From Knoxdaviesia capensis (taxonomy: Eukaryota > Ascomycota > Sordariomycetes > Microascales > Gondwanamycetaceae), in assembly GCA_001510575.1 (NCBI GenBank), contig LNGK01000002.1, forward strand, positions 2,220,144 to 2,284,143: DNA of 64,000 nt, read 5' to 3'. The notes beneath the pieces were generated by a model. That model made no database searches and was not told the origin of the DNA. It saw nothing but the letters and a program-made list of their open reading frames with translations. A program made the translations under genes and the position numbers. Numbering within the stretch: the stretch's first letter is position 1; each line of letters starts with the position of its first letter. Positions 9,923-20,404 of the stretch are shown here, piece after piece.

Positions 9923-12900
9923 CCGCACGAGATTTCTGGTTTTGGCGAGAGGGAGAGATAGTTGCAAGGGTTGGGTGGGATTCGCTAGAGTGACGCCAGC
10001 AGACAAAGATTGGAGAAAAGAGTCGACGGGGGACACTCCGTGGTGACTGCGACAAAGAAGGCAGGAGGGGGGATATGTTCAAAAGGAGGAAGATTTAAGT
10101 GTAATGCAAAGCATGCTGGTACTTGGTGGATTATCGGATGATCAAGCCAGAAAGGAATAGGCGGGTTAAGGCAGACCTGGAACAGAATGGGGTGGTGTAC
10201 GTATTAGGACCGACCTAACCACTTGGGAAAGCGAGGTCAACGCATCAACTCTTCGCCTGTCGGAGAAGGCCAGACAGGGCAAAAATAAAATAAAATGGAC
10301 AAGAATAGGCCGGACAAGGGGGAACAGCGAACAGATGAAGAGAAAGGTTGGACAAATGGTCGAAACAACAAGCGGATATGGAACAGTGCTTGTGTGATGC
10401 CAATAAACTTGTTCAGGCGTGTGCTGGTGCTGGGAGAGTTTGGAGGGGAGGTGAAGTGCAGGTAGTACAAGACTAGGTCGGCCCAAGCGAAATGGAAGAG
10501 AATCGAATGGGGGAGGCGACTGATCAAACGGATATTGCGATGACAAGGAGATAACGGACGGTGGTCCCGGGTTTATTTTTAAAACCCGTTTTGCTTTAGG
10601 AGATCAAAAGAAGCACGTCAAGACACGAGACCCGATCAGAGGATAATTGCGTTGTGGTGGCGAAGAGAGAAGAGGAAGAAAAAGCAGGCAGGCTGACAAG
10701 ATGTGAGAAGGACGGTGGTGATTGAGAGAACGAGTGAATGAATGGATCCGAAGGCCCCAAAAGATCAGATAGATAAAAAGAGGAAATCGAGTGACACGGG
10801 CCCAGGGGAAGATGGATTCGCTATTGGAGATATTGAGGATGCATGGACACGGTGGTAAGAGAGCGTGAGAAAGAGTGAGCGAGTGGATCTTGCCCAGGCT
10901 TGGGGCTACTAGTGGCTGAAGGTTTAGTGGTGTATGCACCAGTTCTAGCGGTGGTGGGATTCCGGTTATGTGTGTCCCAGTTGGGGGGAGGTTCAGAAGG
11001 CGTAGTAGCGGCAGTGTGGAGGCTTCTTTGTCTGGTTGGCTGGCTGGATTGGCGGGTGACCATCAGACGGTGACAGATGCAGTATCGAGAGTTGCTGACT
11101 GACTGAAACGCTGACAGAAACAAAGACTGGAGAGAGAGGAAGAGTGAGAGAAGGAAGAGTGAGAGAAGGAAGAGGAGGAGAAGAAGGTGGGTGAAGGTCA
11201 GCCAGTTTTGGTGAGAGGCATCCCCGAGAGACTTGAACTGGGCCAATTCGACTACGGCACAGAAGAGTGGCATATATAGGAGAGAGAGACCTGATGCTGA
11301 TATTGGGGGGGCACAGCCGTGTCCGAGAACGAGGAGATTCACCCAACAAGACTGAAGAAGAACGAAATGCCAATGACAAATCCGACGGACGAAGAATGAG
11401 AAGAAGAACAAAGGAAGATGGAAGAGTCGGAGACGGGGCGGATATTAGGAGATGAAGGATGAAGAAGGAAAAGAAAGTCAAGGTAAAGGGGAAGGGAAAA
11501 AATGGTTGATAAAAGGCTGACAGAAACGAAACGGGCCAAAAACGAGGAAGAGGAAAATAAAAAAAGCAGGCGGCCCTAGGCAATAAGAGTTTGGCCGCCT
11601 CGATATAACGATACACCGCGATACGACAATATGTGCATACAGCAACCCCGATAATGACGACTGCACCTTCTGTCTCGAGCAGTGCCTGCCTTCTTTTTAG
11701 GTGGTTAGGGCAAAGAGTTCCAAACTGGCAAGACCGGATACACACATAAGACAAAAAGAAAAAAAGGAACAGCTCGCAATCTGTGCCAAAATTAAGGGAT
11801 GCCAGGAATCGTGGAGAAGAGAGAAAAATAATTCGATGTATTAGCCAACAAAGCCCCGTTTGAGGTCGCTGAAATTTTCCTGCTGGCTGCTTTGCGTACC
11901 GTTACCGGAACACACACACACACACACCACACACTGATACAGCATTAGCACCAGCAGCAGCAGCATACGTGGACTCACCGGGCGCAAAATGCAGGGCTTG
12001 TTATTCCCAGCAGCAAGCCCGGATCGTTGAGTGGTCTTTGGTTGATAATAGTAGCGGTGACTTCGTGTCGTTACGAAGGAGAAGACGTTGTATTGGTGCA
12101 AATGCTACCTCCTGGGAGCAGATAAGAAAGGCAGGGGCCAGTAAAGAGGCGTTTGGTGTAAGCACTTGCTCTTACGGAATGACAGCGACCGACCATGGAG
12201 ATATAGGGGCCCGATACAGGGTTACAGTGCTGTAGCGAGAAGAGAGATGCGGACTGGGAATAATAGGAGGGCCTAGCCAAAGACAATAAGAGTGATTGAC
12301 CCCCCCCTCCGTCGTATCCTTTTAGCAAGCAAACACAGGAAAAAAGTCTTCCCAACTGGGGAAACCCCTGGACTGTCGTTGTCTTGATTATAATTCCACC
12401 GGCCTGATTGGCCCAAAGTGCCCGTCCTCGACCCTGTCCGGAACAGGCCCGCTGAGTCATGCAGCCATCCCTACCGGCGATGGCATAATGCGCGACGCCA
12501 ATTCGCTGGAGATCCTTTTGGGGCATTGATTATCTTTGGAGATGATTATCAGTCTTATCAGTCGGGGTGAGTAGATTTACCCACACGGATGTAGTGTATG
12601 TATACTTACTGTATTTTACATAGGTTCGAGGCTGACGATACGTTGGGTTGGCCACCACGATAAGTTGATAATTCAGCCCAGCGCTTCTTTTCCCGCGCTG
12701 TCAGAAGGAAAAACCCAAACCAAAAAAATAACCAAACACAGGCGAAGAGACGCAGCCGCGGCTACCATTCATCTCTCACGGGAAAAGAAAGCTGTTGGTG
12801 ATCCTTTTTCAGGCCTAGTTCCAACAGGCAAGCAAGCACACTTGGCTGGATTGGCCAAGCACTGTCACCCCAACACCAGCCAGCACACCTTACTCAATCG

Positions 12901-14559
12901 GTAAATATATGCTTCAGCCCAGATGGGGGCGACAAGATATACGTGTACAGTACAATCAGATTACGGGGGGACGGGTTAGGTAGCGAATGGCGAATAGGGG
13001 TTCATGTTGGGCCACGAACCAGTTCGTCCATTATCACAAGACAAACCACCAGCCGGTTGTGAGATCTGATAAGAACCACCCCCCCATCCCCCCAAAATAG
13101 TGTGACCGCTCACAAAACCCTCAACGAAAATCGGAGCGAGTGGTAGCATTGTACTGTATCTTTCTAGCCAGCCACACACCGGCCGACATGGGGCCATGTG
13201 TCTCTTTTTCAGGTGTTTTTGGCATTGGCATTGCGACTTGAGCTTTGATGGCTTGCCGCAGTTTTGGGAAGACGGGATGGGAGAGGGAAGGAAGGCAGGC
13301 GGAAGAACGCCGAGTGCGGCACACCCGCTCGGGACACGAGAGAGAACGAGGCAAGAACGACGCCAGAGCCGGAGCCGAAGCCGAAGCCAAAGCCTAGTAA
13401 TGTCTGCGAGAGTTTCCTATTATGGCTATCCGTGCCGTGTTTGCTAGACAGAGTGGCTCCAGAACCCGGCCGGCCAGCGAGCCTGCCTTAGGCGAGGCTG
13501 CCCGGGGGAGAATGACATCCTCCACTGTTTTCTGCTCTTTCGTCTTCTGCTTCTTCTTCCGGCTACCGCGCGTTTGTATTCCGCGGATCTGCAAATCCGG
13601 GGAACCGTCCATGTCTTTTTTCTTCCCACACGGGGCGGGGTCTAATGCTACCACGTCCGACATAAGCAACTGCATCGAATCAGTGCTGAACCATAGCAAG
13701 CCCGGCATTTTATCTCTCTCTCGGTTTTTTGTTCTTTATTTTTATTTTTGTTTTACTTTTAACTTTTTTTTTCTTCCTTTTTTTCCTTTGAGACCGTGGG
13801 CATTGCCACCATGATGCGGGGTACATATACAGAAACTGAAATTTTAATATGGGAATGACCCAAGAACGACACCACTGGCCAAACAGATCCCCGGTAATAT
13901 TAACCGCTTCCCCGTCGTTTGCTGTGAGGAATATGCATGAAAATTCATATCTTCTCCTCAAAGACATGGACTGGGGCTTCTCTCCCGATAGACGACGATA
14001 CCCGCTGTACCGCCGAAAAGCGGTTGGCGCTTGCTTGCTTGTGTTCTAATTTCTACGGGCCCGCCGCCTAAAGTTCCGCCCGCTAGACACCGTAAGCCCT
14101 ATCTTCCACCGCCTAATCCCTTCGGTCCAGAGATGCCTAGAGCCACTAAAGTAAAAGCCACATGTTCACCAGAGCTTCCAGCGCCCATCACACTAAAGAA
14201 GTCATTTTCTCCTGCTGCCACCATCCCTGTAGGTTTTGTTACTTTATATCTAACTTGGGTTTGTTGGATTTGTACCCCACCAAAAGTACCCACCTCCCAA
14301 GCATGTATAAAAAAAAAATTAAAAAATTAAGAATTAAAAAACTGGAAAAATTAAAAAAACCCCTTCCTCTACTATCATTCCCCCGAAGACAGCATCTGCT
14401 GATCCTGTCTTGGTTTCGCTATCAACGATCAACGACCGAGAAAAAAAAAAGTCCCCTCCAAGCTTTCTCCGAAGTAACCCTAAAAGTGTGTACATCGCTT
14501 TCCCAGTTGTATTTCTTTCCTTTTTCTTAGACAGCCAGCATTTGAAAAAAATCAGCTCA
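9923..14559. promoter_or_regulatory. Long gene-free region between sreA and PPM1 (divergent)
   Basis: About 4.6 kb without a convincing coding gene. From about 10620 to 11570 the plus strand is strongly purine-rich (CT-rich on the sreA-sense strand), with a tandem GAGAGAAGGAAGAGT-like unit near 11130-11180 and a CA repeat at about 11912-11930. GATAA motifs occur at 12044, 12121, 12530-12559 (three, reverse orientation), 12659-12663 and 12667-12671. A CCAAT box lies at 12498-12502. An exact (G/A)ATC(T/A)GATAA match is at 13063-13072. A telobox AACCCTAAA (14476-14484) lies 76 bp before the PPM1 ATG. The region probably holds a long sreA 5' UTR/promoter, which is inference. Confidence 0.45.
13063..13072 (+). 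promoter_or_regulatory. Exact SreA/Sre1-type binding motif
   Basis: GATCTGATAA matches the published consensus (G/A)ATC(T/A)GATAA for SRE1/Urbs1-type regulators at every position. It lies 3.1 kb upstream of the sreA start and 1.5 kb upstream of the PPM1 start. Occupancy is not shown by sequence alone. Confidence 0.4.
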
Positions 14560-16065
14560 ATGTCCGCTCCGTCCATCCCCAACCTGCTCTCCCTGCGAGA
14601 CGGGTCTCGCCGCGGGGGCGCGGGCTTTCGACGCCGGCGCGGCGGCGGCAGCGGCCACGACGGCGCCCCGGACCCCAGCCGGCCACCTCCGGGCATGCAT
14701 GCACCGCCGCCGACCTCCACCTCACAGGACGCCGTTATCCAGGCCACCGACACTGATGCGGCCGTGTCGCGCCTCAGCGCCGTCGATCTCGGCTACTTGG
14801 ATGATCCGTACGCCGTGTACTTCGCCACTACCGCTGGACCCGGTCCCGCTGGGGCCACACGCAGACTGCCCATTATCAATAGAGGTATGTATCCGTTGGA
14901 TTTCACGGTCCAGTTCCTGTATAAGGCGGCTCACTACTGGCTGGTTTACATGGCCCGTCTCATCTCTAAAACGGCAACACCCCCCGACAAACGCTCCTTC
15001 CCTCCCGGAGCACCTCCGATGCCGGGACCGGAGCTATAAGCCACCTTCTCCATCCTAACACCTTGATATATAGGAACATACACAAGAACAATAGCTCTCG
15101 ACAAGCTGATCTCGGCGTTCCTGACACCTTCCGCGGGGTCTGACGCAACCCGGCCCAAGCAAATCGTCAGTCTCGGCGCCGGCACCGACACCCGCGCGCT
15201 CCGGCTCTTCGCCGGCCCGGCGGCGGCGGCCACCACCCAGCCGGCCCCACTGCAGACCCCGTTGATCTTCCACGAGATCGACTTCCCCGCTACCGCTCTG
15301 AAGAAGATGGGGGCCGTGCGGTCGATACCGGCTCTGAACCGCGTCCTCGGCCCCCCGGTCCCACAGGCGGGGAGCGGTGCGTCAAACAGCTGGCGCAGCG
15401 GCTCGCTGCCGTTGGCTCCCGCGGGATCTGAGTACTTCTTCCACGGCCGGGACTTGCGTGACTTCTCGCGCCCGACTTCATCCACTCCGAATTCAACCAC
15501 TGCACAGCAGTCTACGACATCTGCACCACCCCCGCCTCCTCCGTTCGCACCGCCACCTTCACTGACGTCCCCCAGCACCACGACCACCACCACCACCGCA
15601 GAGGAGATCAACTTCCCCGGCCTCCGCACCGACGTCCCCACCCTCCTAGTCTCCGAGTGCTGCCTCTGCTACCTCGACCCCGCCGAAGCCGCCGCCGTGG
15701 TCTCATGGTTCGCCGACCGCATCCCCGCCCTCGGCCTCGTGCTGTACGAGCCCATCCGCCCCGCGGACCCCTTCGGCCAGATGATGGTGTCCAACCTGGC
15801 TGCCCGCCGTATCCGCATGCCCACACTCACCGTGTTCCCGCTGCCGACCGACCAGGAGGCCCGGCTACGTGCCGCCGGGTTCGCCAGCGCCACGTCGCTC
15901 GCCGTCGACCAGATCTGGGACCGCTGGGTGTCGACGGACGAGAAGGAGCGCGTGGACGCGCTGGAGGGTCTGGATGAGGTTGAGGAGTGGAATCTGCTGG
16001 CTGCGCATTATATCGTGGCCTGGGGCTGGAGGAATGCTGGCTTTGAGGGCTGGGAGTCTATATAG
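14560..16065 (+). CDS. PPM1: Leucine carboxyl methyltransferase 1 (PP2A C-terminal methylation)
   Basis: Two exons, 14560-14884 and 15074-16065, give 438 residues. The enzyme uses S-adenosylmethionine to methylate the C-terminal Leu of PP2A-type catalytic subunits, promoting holoenzyme assembly. Visible signatures are AVSRLSAVDLGYLDDPYA near residues 68-85, the SAM-binding glycine motif IVSLGAGTDTRALRL (139-153), FHEIDFPA, and SECCLCYLDP with the downstream LYEPIRPADPFGQMM. The intron (14885-15073) has donor GTATGT and acceptor ATATAG and restores GTYTRTIALD. The N-terminus has an Arg/Gly-rich extension, and a Pro/Thr-rich insertion with (T)n runs lies between the FFHGRDLRDF and EEINFPGL parts. 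The GC content of the coding exon is high. Confidence 0.92.
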
Positions 16066-16355
16066 TTAGGCTATTACGAATAGTTACGATCAATGTGAAT
16101 TACCCCTGAGTTGCATGCATACACGAGAAGAAACATTTGAGTCACACATGTATAGATCAACAATCAAAGGGATTTCAATTCATCAAACTTGCAATTATCA
16201 TTCACGCAAAGACATGATTCTCCCAAACGCCAGAGTATATACGTATGTAACGTATCCCAGCCAATCCAACCTGACTAAAGAGAAATAAGTGGACAGCAGA
16301 TGCTAAACTCGAAGAATAGGCGGGGGAAGCTCTGCTCTAAGAAGCGAGAAGTGGC

Positions 16356-19157
16356 TTAGAACTGTACCGAGGAAAGAAGAGGAGAAGAAGATTAGTGACC
16401 ATAGAGAGTGTCGGAAAGGAAAAACAGAACATGCCAAATGGAGGAACACTTACAATGTGCAGCGGCCCGCGCTGGGTCTGCCGAGACCCGTTAAGCATAG
16501 CGCGGGTCTTCTTCGGCCGCTGCTGAAGCCGCCGGAAGGCTTCCTGGACATGGCGCGGCTCGATCGGCGTCTTGCCCTCGTCAGCCGGATCGAACAGGCC
16601 CGCCGGCGCAAGCTTCCGCTTCTTTGTCCCGGCGTTATCCCCGCCGCTCTGCGCCTTCAGCAGGTCCTCCTGCTCCTTGACCTTGAGCGCCGTCTCCGTG
16701 AGCGTCTGCACCATCTCGAAGGTGAGGAAGCCGAGAATATCGACAATGTCATCCGACGGCTTGCTGTCCGTGACGATGCCGAAGCCGGCCCACTCGCGGA
16801 AGCGCTTGCCCTTGCGGTACGTGAACGACGCCTGGCGGTACTCCGACCACGTCACGTACTCCTCCCGCGTCATGGCCTTGGTGCGCTCGTCCGCCTTGCG
16901 GAGACGCTGCAGCGTGATGTGGTTCATCTCCTCCTCCTCCTCATCTTCTTCGTCCTCGCGCTCCGGAACCTCGACGCTGTAGAACGAGGCCGGCTCCCAC
17001 GGCAGACCGACCTTGGCCTTCTTGTTCTTCTTGGCCGTTTCGTCAACCGGGCCGCCGGGGACAACGCCGCCGCCGGGGTCCTCGGCCGCAACTAGATCGT
17101 CGCCGCCTCCTTTGTCGTCGGAGTCCTTGACGTTCTTGCGCACATCTTTCCACGAAAGGAAGGTCCGCAGTCGAGAGACTTTGGCCTGGTCGTGGCGGAT
17201 CTGGAAGATGAGATCGTTGATCGTGATCGACCGAGAGCCACGTCTGGCTGCCATCTCGGTGCAGTTGCGAAGCTAAATAGCTTGGGGGATTCCCCTACAC
17301 GTCAGAAATCAAGTGCCAGACAGCTACCAGCAGAAGAGAAAAAAAGGCACTGAATGGGTGCGAAACTTACCAGTTCCACAACCTGCTGGCGAACGATATC
17401 CTCGATAATACTGGTCGTCTCAACCGATGGTTCTGCAGTCTCGCCAGAGACATACATCATCTGATAAACACCAACCCATTAGCCTTCTATCAAAAGGGGC
17501 AGACAAAAATAAAATAAAAGACACTCTAAACAGACACAATAGCAAAGGGAATAGGGCACAGTAAACAGCAAATGGAGCACACCAAATTACTATCAACAGA
17601 CACAAAAGAAGTGTGATAACAGATAAGGCAAGCTAAGAGGGGGGGAAAAAGGAAAAGAAAAACGAAAGGCAAAAGGGGGGCCATCAGCAATAATGGGCAC
17701 CCTAGCCGGCAAAAGGGTTATGATTGTCAAACGCCTAATCATCCTCGAACTTGGAGAGAGTTTCGGTATCCGCGGTGTACCATTTGATAAGAGCTGCTAC
17801 AGCACCGTTATCGAATTCGTTCTTGGGCGGGAAGCTTGAAGACGCATTTTCTCATATGGAGTTCTTGCTGAGAGCGTACGAACTCGGCAACGAATGAGCC
17901 ACGGTCCAAGCGCGGAACCTGCCCGACTAAGACGTTGGTGAGCTGCAGCTGGCCAGGCTGATCCGGCACTGACTCGCCCGCAATAACGAAAGGATTCGTA
18001 TCGAGACGATGATCAACCTCGGGCAGACCATGAGGTTGAACGGTATCGCCGACACCGGAAAGCGCGAAGTTCTCAAGGGTAGAAACCCCGTTAAAGCCTT
18101 GATGGCCGTAAGGAACATATGGAATAGCAACAGCTTCGGGGTGCACAGCACCAGTGGGAGCCTCCATGGCTCCGAGCTCGTTGACGGCCGCCAATTGCGA
18201 AGAAACCAGCGGCTCGTCCTGATTGGGGCTGGGTGTGGCATCAGCATCGGGCACATTGGAAGGTTCGGGGGCAACTCTCTGCCGGCGGGGATGCCTCTTC
18301 GCCTTTTTCTTCGCTGCTTTGGCCTTTCTGCCCTTTCTTTGGGGCCGTTTCGTTGTTGATCCATGGGAATTCTCGTTCATCAAGGAATCATCTGTGCCTG
18401 AGCTACCCGTGAGAGAGCCTTGGGAACCAGAAGGACTGGACAGGACGTAGTCGGCATCTGCCTCGTTGTCCACGTCGTCGTTATCGTCATCGTCTTCATC
18501 GGAAGACGGCTGGTCAATTTGTCCCGAGGGATCCATGAAAGTCTCATCGCCAGGGCGAGGGGGGCCATCCTCGCCCAGAGCCACGTCGCGATCGTCGTCG
18601 GGACGATCTTCGTCTTTATCATCACCATCTTTGCCACAATCGGGATCGAGGCCATGTTCGCCATCAAACATTTGTGAATCAACAGCTGAAAGCTCGGAAG
18701 ACAAGTCACACTCGTTATGGTTCGAAGCCTCGCCGCCATGAAGCAACCCCTGTTGGTTGCGTGAGAGTGTGTGGAGCATTCTGGCGTCCGACTGAGTCGT
18801 CTTTGGTGTCGCTTTGGCCTTGGAGTTTCTTTGCCATCGCTTGGAGAGGGGAGCGTCGGAGTCGAAGTCGGAGTCAGGATTTTGTTGCGGAAGAAGGCGC
18901 TTCCGTTCAAATTCTTTCTGACGCCCCATTATGATGGGGATTCAATGGTTGAAAAAGAATCAACGATTAAAGGGTGGTGATGTTGGAGATGGTGGGAGGA
19001 AAACAGGATTATGCCGGAGACATGGAGAAAAGAAGAAAAAGAAAGGAAGACGGAAAGAAAAAAACACAAGCACAGAATAACAATCAAAACAAATACACAC
19101 GAAAAGCCTTACCTGGCTGATTTCCTGACGATATTTGTAGCTTTTGCTTTCCGCCAT
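16356..19157 (-). CDS. SPT3: SAGA subunit Spt3 (histone-fold TBP regulator)
   Basis: Four exons, complement of 16356-16361, 16454-17272, 17371-17460 and 19113-19157, give 319 residues. Exon 1 encodes MAESKSYKYRQEISQ and exon 2 starts MMYVSGETAEPSVETT. Together they form the N-terminal histone fold of Spt3 (the yeast protein has KYRVEIQQMMFVSGE). The body carries FLSWKDVRKN, the acidic EREDEEDEEEEEMN stretch and FTYRKGKRFREWAG...DILGFLTFE. The protein sits in SAGA and helps deliver TBP. Intron 1 (17461-19112, 1652 bp) is exceptionally long and contains a 373-codon ORF on the same strand. Its acceptor TTATCAG has a CTAAT branch site 25 nt upstream. The last intron (16362-16453) leaves a terminal coding exon of only TTC plus stop. 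Retaining it would add about 37 residues instead. Confidence 0.9.
17808..18929 (-). CDS. Hypothetical nuclear-type protein nested in SPT3 intron 1
   Basis: An intact ORF of 373 codons starts at an ATG and lies wholly inside SPT3 intron 1 on the same strand. I recognise no family. The N-terminus is basic and charged (MGRQKEFERKR), the middle is acidic (DEDDDDNDDVDNEADADYV), then comes a long Lys/Arg block (KGRKAKAAKKKAKRHPRR) that looks like a nuclear or nucleolar localisation signal, then a Pro/Gly-containing C-terminal part. Codon use is ordinary, unlike a random intron. Near the end the frame appears broken: after the AAAA run (TTTT at 17847-17850, plus strand) the +1 frame continues as a protein-like tail ending at a stop at 17735-17737. 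It may be an independent gene, an alternative exon or a recent insertion. Confidence 0.55.
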   Translation of the reverse strand: MGRQKEFERKRLLPQQNPDSDFDSDAPLSKRWQRNSKAKATPKTTQSDARMLHTLSRNQQGLLHGGEASNHNECDLSSELSAVDSQMFDGEHGLDPDCGKDGDDKDEDRPDDDRDVALGEDGPPRPGDETFMDPSGQIDQPSSDEDDDDNDDVDNEADADYVLSSPSGSQGSLTGSSGTDDSLMNENSHGSTTKRPQRKGRKAKAAKKKAKRHPRRQRVAPEPSNVPDADATPSPNQDEPLVSSQLAAVNELGAMEAPTGAVHPEAVAIPYVPYGHQGFNGVSTLENFALSGVGDTVQPHGLPEVDHRLDTNPFVIAGESVPDQPGQLQLTNVLVGQVPRLDRGSFVAEFVRSQQELHMRKCVFKLPAQERIR

Positions 19158-19852
19158 TGCGGATAAAGCTATTCAGACGTTGACGTCTGATATAGAATGG
19201 GGAGAAAAGATAAACAATTTTGTTGTTATAAGAAGAAAAAGAGAGTCCTAAGTAAATAGTTTTGATTTTCCCCTGAATTTAATATTCCAAAATACTGATG
19301 CCTGACATCAACAGCATGACACAAACACTTTATTGCAAAGGACTCTGAATGAATGAAGTTGAAGAAGAGGTATGAGTTAATGCTTGGAGTGAGGTTGGTT
19401 GTAGATATCTGAAATGCGGCCGTGCCAGTATTGTTATGGTCAGCTGCTGACAGCTGTGAGTCCGCCGGTAGCCCTAAGTAACCCTGAGGGGGTTAAACCC
19501 TAAGTGTGCTGTTGAGTGGAAGAAGTCTTGGATGAAAAGCCCACATGATATCCCTGCGTCAAGGCCTACAGACTTTCCCGAAGGTCGCAGCAATGAAACA
19601 GACGAACTTCAAAATGCAACAGATGCAGGCGTTCTTGAATTAGATACGAGAAAAAAAAAAGAAAAGAAAACTCCTGAAACTCCGAACCAAAAAAGGCGAG
19701 ACAGGCCATTCAAAAAGAGAACTAACAGTCGGGTCTAAGCGAACCAACTCCAAAGAGGAGACCAGTCTCAGGGTCCTCTAGAACTATATGCAGCACGAAT
19801 GAAAGATATATGGATGCCCGACAAAGATATGCCGAAGGAAGATGGCCGCACT
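19158..19852. other. Intergenic SPT3 promoter / APS2 3' flank
   Basis: No gene seen. A telobox AACCCTAA at 19496-19503 lies about 340 bp upstream of the SPT3 ATG, with GCCCTAAGTAACCCTGA nearby. The right part is the APS2 3' flank. Confidence 0.45.
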
Positions 19853-20404
19853 CTAGTCCAGCTTATCGAGATGCTCCAGGCGCGTAAGAACGACCTGCTT
19901 GCTCGTCTCCTCGATCTCGCCGGCCAGGAACACCTCGTCGAGGATGGCGTAGACCTTGTAGAAGTTGAACACGAGGTCGAGCTCGCACACGTTGCCGAAG
20001 AAGGCGTCCAGCACCTCGACGAAGAAATGGATCGCCTCCAGGTACGCCAGCTCGCTGTCGTTGGTGTCGACGCACGCGCAGAAGAACAGCCCCGCGTAGC
20101 GCCGGTACACGATCTTGTTGTTGCGGAACTCGACAAAGTTCGACTGGTACTTCTGGTCGCGCGGCGCGATCAGCCGGTGCACCTCGCCCTTGAGCTTGAT
20201 CTTCTCGTCGTCGCTGTATGGCGCGTACCATTTGGCAAGCCGCGTCTTGCCCCTATGCAGTGAGAGAACCAAGAGAATTTGCGTTAGTGTGTTTGCTTGG
20301 AATAGCTCGTTTGTGAATTTGTACGACCACGGAGCCGGCAGGATTCAGGCCAAACGGAGATCGGGTACTGACTGTCGGTTCTGGATCAGGATAAAGGACA
20401 ACAT
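19853..20404 (-). CDS. APS2: AP-2 clathrin adaptor sigma subunit
   Basis: Two exons, complement of 19853-20252 and 20373-20404, give 143 residues, essentially the length of the AP-2 sigma family. The 32-nt first exon encodes MLSFILIQNR and the junction restores QGKTRLAKWY. Conserved sigma-adaptin signatures follow: NFVEFRNNKIVYRRYAG, LAYLEAIHFFVEVLD, NVCELDLVFNFYKVY and AGEIEETSKQVVL. The subunit stabilises the AP-2 core and helps bind dileucine cargo signals in endocytosis at the plasma membrane. EFRN and LEAIH with length point to AP-2 rather than AP-1 sigma. The donor is GTCAGT and the acceptor CATAG. The upstream region has a TCACGTGA palindrome (20587-20594) and teloboxes (20616-20623, 20636-20642). 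Confidence 0.93.

Noticed and set aside
10821..11754. Minus-strand open frames of 196 and 253 codons upstream of sreA
   Set aside because: They are Phe/Leu/Ser/Pro-rich translations of the CT-rich tract, start mostly without ATG context and show no family features.
12071..12526. 151-codon minus-strand frame
   Set aside because: No recognisable domain and no splice continuity with sreA. It overlaps the putative GATA-site region.
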